From the NCBI RefSeq assembly GCF_014750655.1, contig NZ_JABBXD010000005.1:1-64000 (forward strand): a stretch of 64,000 nucleotides of DNA, read 5' to 3'. Below the pieces are notes generated by a model. That model saw nothing but the letters and a program-made list of their open reading frames with translations, was not told where the DNA came from and ran no database searches. This DNA comes from Salinimonas profundi (GTDB taxonomy: Bacteria > Pseudomonadota > Gammaproteobacteria > Enterobacterales > Alteromonadaceae). Positions 1 to 8,288 of this stretch are shown one piece after another. The position numbers and the translations under genes were made by a program. How positions within the stretch are numbered: position 1 is the stretch's first letter; every line of letters starts with the position of its first letter.

Positions 1-81
1 GCGCGTTCAGGTAAAGGGGGAGTCCAGAGGGGAAACGCCCTTCCCCTCTGGTCGTTGCCGGTCGACACCGGCGAAAGCTAA
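1..81. repeat. Long hairpin repeat, copy A (right end only)
   Basis: This is the right-hand third of a roughly 235-base repeat, cut by the window edge. It is nearly identical to 580-659 and 903-981. It contains an 11-bp stem (CCAGAGGGGAA paired with TTCCCCTCTGG) and a 6-bp stem (GCCGGT, loop CGAC, ACCGGC). It is followed by an 84-base AT-rich spacer (82-165) with no convincing gene. Because it begins at base 1, the array continues upstream of the window. I do not recognise the family. Confidence 0.85.
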
Positions 82-165
82 TACAACTGTGAAAGGTGTG
101 CGTGAAAGCCATTAACTTAAAAGAGCTGTTTTATTATATTAGATAGTGATTTCAACATAGAAGAT

Positions 166-659
166 TAAACAGCCCCGGCCGTGTTGACGGCCAGCAAGCA
201 GAGGGCGTTGCGCAACGCCCTCTGCACTCCCAGCGGAACCCATCGCAAGACAGCAGTGCCAGCCTGCCCGGGAAAATAGCACCGCAGTGTAAGGGGCCTC
301 CTGCCCCTGACACTACTGACGCCTCATCCATGATGCGTCTGATATTTTCTTATCCGGACAGCCTGCCACTCTTGCTCCACGGTTCATCGATATCTTTCTA
401 TCGGCAACTTTTGATTACTCGAAGAAACATCGCTCTTTTGGGCCTTAACGCGCAGACGGCACGACTGAACAGATTAAGTAAAAGTAAGATGCATCATGGA
501 TGATGCAGCAGGAGCAAACAGGCGCAGGGATGCGCCTTTTGCTCCGATTACTTTTGCCTGTTCAGCCGTGCTGTTGTGTTGCGCGTTCAGGTAAAGGGGG
601 AGTCCAGAGGGGAAACGCCCTTCCCCTCTGGTCGTTGCCGGTCGACACCGGCGAAAGTA
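166..659. repeat. Long hairpin repeat, copy B, carrying a 255-base insertion
   Basis: This is the same repeat as copy C (743-981), in the same orientation. It starts at TAAACAGCC and ends near GGCGAAAG. It carries a perfect 28-bp palindrome at 198-225 (14-base arms, GCAGAGGGCGTTGC and its complement), a GGCCGT/ACGGCC hairpin, the GGAGCAAA/TTTGCTCC double hairpin, and the two right-end stems also seen in copy A. Relative to copy C it is split by extra sequence at 257-511. An 83-base AT-rich spacer (660-742) follows, close in length to the 84-base spacer before it. Confidence 0.85.
257..511. other. Insertion inside repeat copy B, bounded by CAGCAG duplications
   Basis: These 255 bases are absent from repeat copy C. 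They are bordered by CAGCAG at 251-256 and again at 506-511, which looks like a 6-base target duplication. Inside there is a 12-bp-arm hairpin at 286-314 (AGTGTAAGGGGC against GCCCCTGACACT). There is also a 19-base inverted repeat with two mismatches (321-339 against 488-506). No open reading frame of useful length is present. It could be a small non-autonomous element or an alternative module of the repeat. Confidence 0.5.
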
Positions 660-742
660 AGTACAACCGCAAGACCTAAATAAACGCTACAAATCAAAAG
701 GAGTATTTTAAAAAAGAACGTAAATATCCTGACATCAGAGTT

Positions 743-981
743 TAAACAGCCTCGGCCGTGTTGACGGCCAGCAAGCAGAAGGCGTTGTGCCACGCCCTCT
801 GCACGCCCCGCGGAACCCATCGCAAGACAGCAGGAGCAAACAGGCGCAGGGATGCGCCTTTTGCTCCGATTGCTTTTGCCTGTTCAGCCGTGCTGTTGTG
901 TTGCGCGTTCAGGCAAAGTGGGGAGTCCAGAGGGGAAACGCTCTTCCCCTCTGGTCGTTGCCGGTCGACACCGGCGAAAGC
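743..981. repeat. Long hairpin repeat, copy C (uninterrupted)
   Basis: This is the only intact copy, about 239 bases. Hairpins in order are 754-769 (GGCCGT/ACGGCC), 775-802 (imperfect version of the palindrome in copy B), 833-867 (GGAGCAAA/TTTGCTCC enclosing GGCGCA/TGCGCC), a longer-range stem 875-882 with 910-917 (TTTGCCTG/CAGGCAAA), 927-954 (11-bp stem) and 960-975 (6-bp stem). In copy B the long-range stem has CAGGTAAA, so a G-C pair becomes G-U and pairing is kept. This favours a structured RNA or a DNA-hairpin function over coding. Confidence 0.85.
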
Positions 982-1065
982 TAACTCTTCCTCGCAAATT
1001 AAATACTCAAAGCCATGTGACTAAAAGATGATTTTGGATTGAAGAGCTACGATTGCACTGCTTAC

Positions 1066-1103
1066 CCGTAAGCAAAAAAAAGCCGCCCAGGGAAGCGGGC
1101 GGC
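1066..1103 (-). terminator. Rho-independent terminator after the efflux operon
   Basis: A GCCGCCC/GGGCGGC stem (1082-1103) is followed on the minus strand by eight T residues (1074-1081). It sits about 45 bases past the stop codon of the RND pump gene. A second small dyad (GCTTAC/GTAAGC, 1060-1073) lies just beyond the T-tract. Confidence 0.85.
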
Positions 1104-1148
1104 CAAAGGCCCCTGTTTAAAGAGAGGGGCAACGCTCGGGTAGCTGGT

Positions 1149-4100
1149 TTATCGTCGCTTTTGAAGCAGGTAATAAAAGACCGGCGTTAATATCAAACCG
1201 AAGAATGTCACGCCAATCATGCCGGAGAAGACGGCCACACCCATTGCCTGACGCATTTCAGCGCCTGCACCGGTAGAAATAACCATGGGCAGCACACCCA
1301 TAATAAAGGCGATAGATGTCATCAGAATGGGGCGCAGGCGGAGTCGACTGGCTTCCTTGATAGCGCTAAGCGCATCATGTCCCTGCTCCTGCAATTCTTT
1401 GGCAAACTCGACAATCAGGATGGCATTTTTAGTGGCCAGGCCTACCAGTACAATCAAGCCAATCTGCGTGAAGATATTGTTGTCCCCACCATAAATGGCA
1501 ACGCCAAGCAGTGCGCTGAGCAATGTCATGGGTACAATCAGGATGATAGCCAGCGGCAGGCGCAAGCTCTCGTACTGTGCAGCCAGTACCAGAAACACCA
1601 GCAGTACAACCAGCGGGAAGACATACATTGCCGTATCACCTGCCAGAATCTGCTGATAAGTTAGCTCAGTCCACTCATACGTCATTCCAACAGGCAGATT
1701 TTCATCCAGGATCTTTTCGATGGCAGCACGGGCCTGGTCAGAGCTGTATCCGTCAGCGGGCGCGCCATTTATTTCTGCCGTGACATAACCGTTGTAGTGC
1801 ATCACCCGATCAGGGCCTGCGCTGTAATCGATATCCAGCAGTGAACCCAGAGGTATCATCTGCCCATCGCTATTACGCACCTTCATCTGCTGAATCTGCT
1901 CAACATTCTGACGATGCGGCGCATCAGCCTGTACATTGACCTGATAAGTACGTCCGAATAAATTGAAATCATTGACATAAACAGCACCAAGGTAAGCCTG
2001 CATGGTATCGAACAGGGTGTCGATCCCCACGCCCTGGCTCATGGCCTTTTCACGGTCAACATCTACATCAAGCTGCGGAACATTCACGGTAAAGCTGGTA
2101 AACACATCGGTAAGTGCCGGATCGGCCCAGGCTTTTGCAATCACTTCATTGGCTGTTTTTTCCAGCGTCTCAAATCCATGACCCGAACGATCCTGAAGCT
2201 GCAATCTGAATCCACCGATTGTGCCCAGTCCCTGTACAGGTGGCGGTGGAAAAATAGCAACATAAGCGCCCTTTATGGCAGCAAATTTCTGATTAAGATC
2301 CGCCGCAATAGCGCCTGCTGATAAGACGGGAGACTGGCGCTTATCGAATGACTCCAGCGGGGTAAACAATACCCCTGAACTGGGGCTGTTTGTAAACCCG
2401 TTAATATTTAAACCGGGAAACGCCACAGCGTCTGATACACCAGGATGCTGCATGGCAATTTCTGACATCTGCCTGATAACAGCTTCTGTACGATCCAACG
2501 ATGCCGCATTGGGCAGCTGCGCAAAAGCCACCAGATACATCTTATCCTGCGGCGGCACATAGCCGGTTGGCGTAGTTTCAAATTGCTGCCAGGTCAGCCC
2601 GAGCAATCCGGCATAAAGCACCATAACAATAGAGCCTTTGCGAACCAGCGAGCCTACACCTGATGTGTATTTATCCGATGCGCGGTCAAACATTCGGTTA
2701 AAGGGGCTGAACAGCCATTTACCAAAGACCTTATCAATAGATTTTGTCATCCAGTCCTTTTTTGCGCCGTGAGGTTTGAGCAGCAGCGCGGAAAGCGCAG
2801 GGCTTAACGTCAGTGAATTCAGCGCCGAAATAACGGTAGAAATGGTAATGGTCAACGCAAACTGACGATAAAACTGCCCGGTAAGCCCACTCATAAATGC
2901 TGTAGGAATGAAGACTGCAGCCAACACCAGTGTGGTGGCGACTATCGGGCCGGTGACCTCTTTCATCGCCTGCTGCGTGGCCTGCACCGGGGTTAGTCCA
3001 CGCTCGATGTTGCGCTCAACATTTTCAACTACCACGATGGCATCATCCACCACGATACCGATAGCCAGAACCAGACCGAACAATGACAGCGCATTAAGAG
3101 AAAAGCCCATCAGGTGCATAAAGGCAAATGTGCCGACCAGCGAAATCGGTACGGCTACCAGAGGAATAATCGACGCCCGCCATGTTTGCAGAAACAGGAC
3201 CACCACGAGAACAACCAGCAGAACGGCTTCAAGCAAAGTACTTACTACCGCATCAATAGAGCCCCTGACAAACACGGTAGGGTCATAAACGATGTCGTAT
3301 TCCAGCCCCTCGGGAAAGGTCGCTGCGAGTCTGTCCATGGTGGTACGGACATTATCGGAAATTTCTATCGCATTGGATCCGGGCGCCTGAAAAATTGGCA
3401 GAGCGGCAGCTGGCCGGTTATTCAGCAGCGAGCGAAGCGTATAGTAGTCTGCGCCCAGCTCGACACGGGCCACATCTTTAAGTCGGGTAATCTCACCGTT
3501 CTGACCGGTTTTAACGATAATATCTTCAAACTCTGTCTCATCAATCAGCCGGCCTTTTACATTGATAAGCCACTGAAACTCACTGGTGCCGGTTGGCTGT
3601 GCGCCCAGACTGCCTGCGGCGGCCTGCTGATTTTGCGCGCGAATAGCGCCCACCACATCGCCCGGATTCAGGTTCAGGGAAGCCAGCTTGTTCGGATCCA
3701 GCCAAACGCGCATGCTGTACTCTCCGGCACCGAACAGTCGGACCTGTCCAACTCCCTGAATACGCTGCAACTCATCTTTGACATTCTGCTCGGCAAAATT
3801 AGACATGTACAACATATCATAGCGATCATCCGGCGAGGTCAGATGCACCACCATTGTAAGATTCGGTGAAGATTTTTCCGTTACCACACCCAGACGCTGT
3901 ACTTCCTGTGGTAAGCGAGGCAGCGCGCGGTTGACGCGATTTTGTACCAGGGTTGTTGCTTCGTCGGGGTCGGTGCCAATTGCAAAGGTTACCGTCAGCG
4001 TCATACGCCCGTCGGACGTTGCCTGAGATGATTGATAGAGCATATTCTCGACGCCGTTAATTTCCTGTTCCAGCGGCGTGGCAACGGTTTCACCAATCAC

Positions 4101-4271
4101 TTTGGGATTGGCCCCCGGATAATTAGCTGTGACGACCACTGTCGGCGGTACCACATCCGGATATTCGGTGATTGGCAGCTTCCACACAGCCAGTGCACCG
4201 CCGATAAATATCAGCAGTGATAGCACGGCGGCAAAAATGGGCCGATGAATAAAAAATTGAGAGAATTTCAT
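1149..4271 (-). CDS. RND multidrug efflux inner-membrane pump, MexF-like
   Basis: This 1040-residue protein is a full-length HAE1-family RND transporter. Such pumps form inner-membrane trimers that use proton motive force to expel drugs from periplasm and membrane. The N-terminus (MKFSQFFIHRPIFAAVLSLL) and the TM4 region with paired aspartates (VVDDAIVVVEN) match my memory of Pseudomonas MexF closely, closer than AcrB. Two large periplasmic loops and twelve membrane segments are evident from hydrophobicity. The start codon directly follows the stop of the adaptor gene (TAAATG), so the two are co-translated. No outer-membrane channel gene follows, only a terminator, so the pump must borrow a TolC/OprN-type channel encoded elsewhere. 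Substrates cannot be told from sequence. Confidence 0.93.
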   Translation of the reverse strand: MKFSQFFIHRPIFAAVLSLLIFIGGALAVWKLPITEYPDVVPPTVVVTANYPGANPKVIGETVATPLEQEINGVENMLYQSSQATSDGRMTLTVTFAIGTDPDEATTLVQNRVNRALPRLPQEVQRLGVVTEKSSPNLTMVVHLTSPDDRYDMLYMSNFAEQNVKDELQRIQGVGQVRLFGAGEYSMRVWLDPNKLASLNLNPGDVVGAIRAQNQQAAAGSLGAQPTGTSEFQWLINVKGRLIDETEFEDIIVKTGQNGEITRLKDVARVELGADYYTLRSLLNNRPAAALPIFQAPGSNAIEISDNVRTTMDRLAATFPEGLEYDIVYDPTVFVRGSIDAVVSTLLEAVLLVVLVVVLFLQTWRASIIPLVAVPISLVGTFAFMHLMGFSLNALSLFGLVLAIGIVVDDAIVVVENVERNIERGLTPVQATQQAMKEVTGPIVATTLVLAAVFIPTAFMSGLTGQFYRQFALTITISTVISALNSLTLSPALSALLLKPHGAKKDWMTKSIDKVFGKWLFSPFNRMFDRASDKYTSGVGSLVRKGSIVMVLYAGLLGLTWQQFETTPTGYVPPQDKMYLVAFAQLPNAASLDRTEAVIRQMSEIAMQHPGVSDAVAFPGLNINGFTNSPSSGVLFTPLESFDKRQSPVLSAGAIAADLNQKFAAIKGAYVAIFPPPPVQGLGTIGGFRLQLQDRSGHGFETLEKTANEVIAKAWADPALTDVFTSFTVNVPQLDVDVDREKAMSQGVGIDTLFDTMQAYLGAVYVNDFNLFGRTYQVNVQADAPHRQNVEQIQQMKVRNSDGQMIPLGSLLDIDYSAGPDRVMHYNGYVTAEINGAPADGYSSDQARAAIEKILDENLPVGMTYEWTELTYQQILAGDTAMYVFPLVVLLVFLVLAAQYESLRLPLAIILIVPMTLLSALLGVAIYGGDNNIFTQIGLIVLVGLATKNAILIVEFAKELQEQGHDALSAIKEASRLRLRPILMTSIAFIMGVLPMVISTGAGAEMRQAMGVAVFSGMIGVTFFGLILTPVFYYLLQKRR

Positions 4272-5498
4272 TTAGCGGGTACCTGCTATCTGGTCTGCTG
4301 ACACACGCGCTAAATCGTTGTTCCGGTCTAACTGCTGTTGCCAGGCATTCAGGCTTTGCAGAGTGTCATCATCCGCCATGTCTACTTTGTTGGGCGTTAC
4401 CGGGGTGCCGGGTCTGACGCGCTGCAAACCGTCCACAACAATGGTATCGTCCGGCTGCAAGCCTGCTTCGATAATTCTCAGCGAGCCCACTTTGTCGCCC
4501 AGGGTGACCGCGCGGTACTGCACCTTTTTGTCACTATCAACGACCAGCACGTATTTATTGTTAAGATCCGTGCCAATGGCTTTCTCAGCAATCAGAATGC
4601 CTTCTTCCTGGTGCTCGCCCGCCAGCTTAAGATGGGCAAACAAACCTGGGAGCAACTGATTTTCATCGTTGGCAAAGACGGCGCGCACGCGCAGCGTACC
4701 AGTGCCACCATTAACCTGATTATCAACAAAATTAATGTTCCCCCAGTGACCGAAAACGTCCTCATTTGCCAGTCGCATAGCCACCGGCTTATCATCCACT
4801 GTCTGCGCATTTGACGCATTTTTCTGATAGTTCAGCCAGGTAGTCTCATCAATGTCAAAATACGCATAAAGGCGGTCAGTGGCGACGATTGTCGTTAAAA
4901 TGCTCTGCCCTGCTGTGACGAAATTTCCCTGCGTGATATTAGCCCGAGATATCTTGCCTGAGATAGGCGCTTCTACACGGGCAAAACCGCGATTCAGCCG
5001 AGCCTGATCGAGTGCAGCGGTGGTTTGGGCGACTGCGGCCCTGGCCTGATCAACAGATGCTGCGCGCGTATCCAGTACTTCCTGAGAAACGGACTGTGAA
5101 CGGCGAAGCCCTTCAGCACGAGCCAGATCCTGTTTAGCCAGTTTTAGGCGGCTTTTTGCTTCGTCGAGTTGCGCAGTAAGACGGTCGACTTCTGCCTTGA
5201 ACTGTCGGTTATCAATCAGAAATAACGTATCGCCCCGGTTGACATACTGACCTTCTTCAAAGGTTACCATCTCTATATATCCTGAGACTCTTGGACGCAG
5301 CGCCACTGATTCAGGTGCTTCAAGTCTGCCGGTAAAGGTATCCCATTCAGTGATCGGCCGGGCTACTACCGTAGCAACATCGACAGGAACGCCCTGAGAC
5401 TGTGCCTGAGCCTGACTATGTGTTGACGGTTCTGAATTGCATGCCGACAGCGCAATCAATCCGAATATCACTATACTTACGCGTATAAATGTATGCAT
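4272..5498 (-). CDS. RND efflux periplasmic adaptor lipoprotein, MexE-like
   Basis: This 408-residue membrane fusion protein bridges the RND pump and an outer-membrane channel. I place the start at 5498 rather than at an upstream in-frame codon because it gives a clean lipoprotein signal (MHTFIRVSIVIFGLIALSAC) with Cys20 as the lipidated residue and a GAGAG purine stretch upstream. After the signal come a beta-barrel/lipoyl region with the typical LRPRVSGYI and GQYVNRGDTLFLID motifs, an alpha-helical hairpin (about residues 110-170), and the second lipoyl half (VEAPISGKISRANIT). The gene abuts the pump gene with no gap. A LysR-type regulator is divergent, as in mexT-mexEF. Confidence 0.92.
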   Translation of the reverse strand: MHTFIRVSIVIFGLIALSACNSEPSTHSQAQAQSQGVPVDVATVVARPITEWDTFTGRLEAPESVALRPRVSGYIEMVTFEEGQYVNRGDTLFLIDNRQFKAEVDRLTAQLDEAKSRLKLAKQDLARAEGLRRSQSVSQEVLDTRAASVDQARAAVAQTTAALDQARLNRGFARVEAPISGKISRANITQGNFVTAGQSILTTIVATDRLYAYFDIDETTWLNYQKNASNAQTVDDKPVAMRLANEDVFGHWGNINFVDNQVNGGTGTLRVRAVFANDENQLLPGLFAHLKLAGEHQEEGILIAEKAIGTDLNNKYVLVVDSDKKVQYRAVTLGDKVGSLRIIEAGLQPDDTIVVDGLQRVRPGTPVTPNKVDMADDDTLQSLNAWQQQLDRNNDLARVSADQIAGTR

Positions 5499-5570
5499 GG
5501 TGTCTCTCGCAAATATTAAGTTGCGCGTAGTATGCGGCACCCATAAAAATAAAAATAATTATTATTTTGT

Positions 5571-5581
5571 ATGCAATGCAT
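5571..5581. promoter_or_regulatory. Candidate LysR-type operator dyad
   Basis: ATGCAATGCAT is an 11-bp perfect dyad in the AT-rich gap between the divergent adaptor gene and the LysR regulator. It has the T-N11-A-like symmetry of LysR sites. It does not match the Pseudomonas MexT box I remember, so this is only a positional and symmetry argument. Confidence 0.3.
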
Positions 5582-5628
5582 CACGTGTATTAATATGTTT
5601 GAAATTGTCCATGTACCAGGAGTGTCAA

Positions 5629-6669
5629 ATGCGGCCACAGGAACTGAATCTGTTAATGATTTTTGATGCCATCATGACCGAGGGCGCTATTACCCGCGCT
5701 GCAGATCGTCTTGCAATGACGCAGCCCGCAGTGTCCAACGCGTTGTCGCGGATGCGAACAGCATGGGGTGATGAGTTGTTTGTAAAAGACGGACGCGGCA
5801 TTCAACCAACCGCGTTTGCGCGCAATTTATGGAGCCAGATTCAGACGCCCCTCGGTGCGCTGGAAGATGCTGTGAACCCGGCCCTTTTTGAACCAGCCAC
5901 TGCAAACCGTACTTTCCGCATTGCTGCTACAGACACCTTTGTAGAAATGGTATGGGGTCCGTTACGTCAGATGATTGAACGCGAGGCTCCTGGTATCAAC
6001 ATCTATGCGATTCCGATCCAGTCTATTGAAACTGCTGATATCCTGAAAGATGCCGAAGCTGAGCTGGCAATCAGTAAATATATCCGGCCTGAAAGCGTGA
6101 TTCACTCTGAACATCTTTTGGATCCGCGCTACGTTGTCGTAATGCGCCCGGGACATCCGCTGGCCAAAGAGGCCCTGACCCTTGAGCAGTTTATACAGGC
6201 TGAACATTTGCTGGTTTCTTTAACCGGCGATGTGTCTGGTCCTACCGATCAGGCACTGCAAAGTATTGGTAAATCACGGCGCATCGCCATGACGGTGAAT
6301 AACTTTCACAATGTGCCAAGCCTGTTGAAACAAACTGACTTAATATGTGTTGCACCTTCGATGGTGTTTGAGAAAGAGATATTCTCTCAGCAGCTCGCCG
6401 TATTTGAGGCGCCCGTTGAGCTACCCCGGACACCGCTATCGTTGCTCTGGCATAAGCGACAGGACCATGATGCTGGTCTGCGCTGGCTGCGAAGTCATAT
6501 TGTCAGAATTATTCATGAGCGCGGTAAACAGCATGAGGCGCTTTTAGCGCAATGTTGCCGTAAGGGCTACTGTGAGGATGCGCTACGTTCAGCCAGGGCG
6601 CAGCATCATGATGAACGTATTGAAGCGTGCACCGGTGTCTCAGTCAAACCTGTACCTGTGGGCAAGTAA
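5629..6669 (+). CDS. LysR-family transcriptional regulator of the efflux operon
   Basis: This protein of 346 residues has an N-terminal winged helix-turn-helix (LNLLMIFDAIMTEGAITRAA then MTQPAVSNALSRMR) and a C-terminal LysR substrate-binding domain (about residues 95-300). The start at 5629 is supported by AGGAG six bases upstream and by alignment of the helix-turn-helix to residue 5 onward. Longer in-frame starts would overlap the adaptor gene promoter. It is transcribed divergently from the MexEF-like pair, the usual layout for a MexT-like activator. The helix-turn-helix (RPQELNLLMIFDAIM) is of the NodD/LinR-like subgroup that includes MexT. The effector is unknown. A tail of about 40 residues follows the effector domain. 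Confidence 0.88.
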   Translation: MRPQELNLLMIFDAIMTEGAITRAADRLAMTQPAVSNALSRMRTAWGDELFVKDGRGIQPTAFARNLWSQIQTPLGALEDAVNPALFEPATANRTFRIAATDTFVEMVWGPLRQMIEREAPGINIYAIPIQSIETADILKDAEAELAISKYIRPESVIHSEHLLDPRYVVVMRPGHPLAKEALTLEQFIQAEHLLVSLTGDVSGPTDQALQSIGKSRRIAMTVNNFHNVPSLLKQTDLICVAPSMVFEKEIFSQQLAVFEAPVELPRTPLSLLWHKRQDHDAGLRWLRSHIVRIIHERGKQHEALLAQCCRKGYCEDALRSARAQHHDERIEACTGVSVKPVPVGK

Positions 6670-6684
6670 ATAATTAGCAGACAC

Positions 6685-6713
6685 AAAAAAAGCGAGGAAC
6701 AACCTCGCTTTTT
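6685..6713. terminator. Bidirectional terminator between the LysR gene and lpdA
   Basis: GCGAGG/CCTCGC stem (6692-6708) with A residues on the left and TTTTT on the right. It can stop transcription from the LysR gene (plus) and from lpdA (minus), which converge here. Confidence 0.85.
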
Positions 6714-6732
6714 CTATTTGCGAATCAATTAA

Positions 6733-8151
6733 TTATTTTTTCTTCGCTTTAGGATTAGGCATATCCGTAATGCTGCCTTCCTGAATCTCTGCGGCCAAAC
6801 CGATAGATTCATTCAGTGTTGGGTGAGCATGAATTGTCAGTGCAACATCTTCTGCGTCAGCACCCATTTCAATAGCCAGACCAATTTCACCCAGCATCTC
6901 ACCGGCGTTAGTACCTACCATTGCACCACCGATAACACGACCAGACTCTTTATCAAATAATAGTTTGGTCATGCCGTCAGTCGCATCAGAAGCAATAGCG
7001 CGGCCCGATGCCGACCATGGGAATGTTGCTGATTCATAGCTAACATTCTGCTCTTTGGCTTCTTTTTCAGTCAGACCAACCCAGGCAACTTCCGGCTCGG
7101 TATAGGCAACAGATGGAATGCAGCGCGGATCGAAGTAATGCTTCTTGCCGGCAATCACTTCGGCAGCAACATGGCCTTCGTGAACCGCTTTGTGCGCAAG
7201 CATCGGCTGGCCGACTAAATCACCAATTGCGAAGATGTTATCAACGTTGGTTTTCATTTGCTTATCAACATTGATAAAGCCGCGATCATCAACTTTCACG
7301 CCGGCTTTGTCTGCGCCAACTTTCTTACCGTTCGGTGTACGACCTACAGAAACAAGCACTTTGTCGTAACGGACTGGCTCTGATGGTGCGTTCTTACCTT
7401 CAAAGGTTACATACAAACCATCATCTTTTGCTTCAACGTCAGTCACTTTGGTCTCAAGCATTACGTTGAATTTGTCTTTATATGACTTCATGAATACTTT
7501 CATGATGTCTTTGTCAGCCGCAGGAATCAGTTGATCGAGGAATTCTACCACGTCAATGTTAGAGCCCAGTGCATGATAAACCGTGCCCATTTCCAGACCG
7601 ATAATGCCGCCACCCAGTACCAGCATTTTTTCCGGAATATCTTTCATTTCCAGGGCACCGGTAGAGTCGATAACGCGATCATCTTCAGGAATAAATGGCA
7701 GTGATACCGGCTCTGAGCCTGCTGCGATGATGGCATTTTCAAACTCGATGGTCGTCTTGCCGTCTTCGCCTTCCACTTCCAGGGTATTCGCGCCGGTGAA
7801 TGTACCGGTACCGCGTACATGCTTAACCTTACGCATTTTTGACATGCCAGAAAGCCCTTTGGTCAGCTGACCAACGACAGAGTCTTTGTAGTCACGCAGT
7901 TTGTCCAAATCGATTTCCGGCTCGCCAAACGAGACCCCATGATTTGCCATTTCCTTGGCTTCTTTAATAACCTTGGCCACGTGCAACAGTGCTTTAGAAG
8001 GAATACATCCTACATTCAGGCACACACCACCCAGTGTTTCCCTGGCATCAACAATAACGGTTTCTACGCCCATATCGGCAGCGCGGAAAGCGGCAGAATA
8101 TCCGCCGGGTCCTGCACCCAATACAACTAACTGAGTTTTTATATCGCTCAT
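6733..8151 (-). CDS. lpdA: Dihydrolipoamide dehydrogenase (E3)
   Basis: This 472-residue FAD-dependent disulfide oxidoreductase reoxidises the lipoyl groups of pyruvate dehydrogenase, 2-oxoglutarate dehydrogenase and the glycine cleavage system, passing electrons to NAD+. The FAD-binding GAGPGGYSAAFRAA motif is at residues 12-25. The redox-active pair is Cys44/Cys49 in GGVCLNVGCIPSK. An NAD-binding GGGIIGLEMG follows near residue 180, and the dimer-interface HAHPTLNE with the active-site His-Glu pair lies near the C-terminus. A GAGGT ribosome site precedes the start. It lies downstream of aceEF in the usual order. A 137-base gap with a hairpin suggests it can be expressed apart from aceEF, as in E. 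coli. Confidence 0.97.
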   Translation of the reverse strand: MSDIKTQLVVLGAGPGGYSAAFRAADMGVETVIVDARETLGGVCLNVGCIPSKALLHVAKVIKEAKEMANHGVSFGEPEIDLDKLRDYKDSVVGQLTKGLSGMSKMRKVKHVRGTGTFTGANTLEVEGEDGKTTIEFENAIIAAGSEPVSLPFIPEDDRVIDSTGALEMKDIPEKMLVLGGGIIGLEMGTVYHALGSNIDVVEFLDQLIPAADKDIMKVFMKSYKDKFNVMLETKVTDVEAKDDGLYVTFEGKNAPSEPVRYDKVLVSVGRTPNGKKVGADKAGVKVDDRGFINVDKQMKTNVDNIFAIGDLVGQPMLAHKAVHEGHVAAEVIAGKKHYFDPRCIPSVAYTEPEVAWVGLTEKEAKEQNVSYESATFPWSASGRAIASDATDGMTKLLFDKESGRVIGGAMVGTNAGEMLGEIGLAIEMGADAEDVALTIHAHPTLNESIGLAAEIQEGSITDMPNPKAKKK

Positions 8152-8249
8152 CGTGACCTCAATTTGTCAAATATCTGAAAAATATGCGTTAAGAATTTTA
8201 ACTAGGGCTTATCTGCCCTGTAAAGCCAACATCGTTAAATGCTGACAAA

Positions 8250-8280
8250 AAAGCGTAAAGGGGAGGTTTTACCCTCCCCT
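8250..8280 (-). terminator. Hairpin between aceF and lpdA, probable partial terminator
   Basis: An AGGGGAGG/CCTCCCCT stem (8259-8280) lies just after the aceF stop. On the minus strand it is followed by TTACGCTTTTTT, an interrupted T-tract. It may attenuate read-through from aceF into lpdA rather than end the transcript. Confidence 0.5.
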
Positions 8281-8288
8281 GTTCAAAC

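Noticed and set aside
1..981. CRISPR array
   Set aside because: The repeats are about 239 bases and the spacers about 84, far from CRISPR sizes, and no cas genes are present.
166..981. Integron attC sites
   Set aside because: The copies are longer than attC sites and I could not find properly paired RYYYAAC and GTTRRRY core boxes; no integrase or cassette genes are seen.
587..1024. Several small open frames inside the repeat copies
   Set aside because: They run through the hairpin repeats, have no ribosome sites and no family-like sequence; the strong palindromes explain the open frames.
3114..3869. 251-codon antisense open frame within the efflux pump gene
   Set aside because: It is a shadow of the pump coding frame; the opposite strand encodes a full, conserved RND protein.
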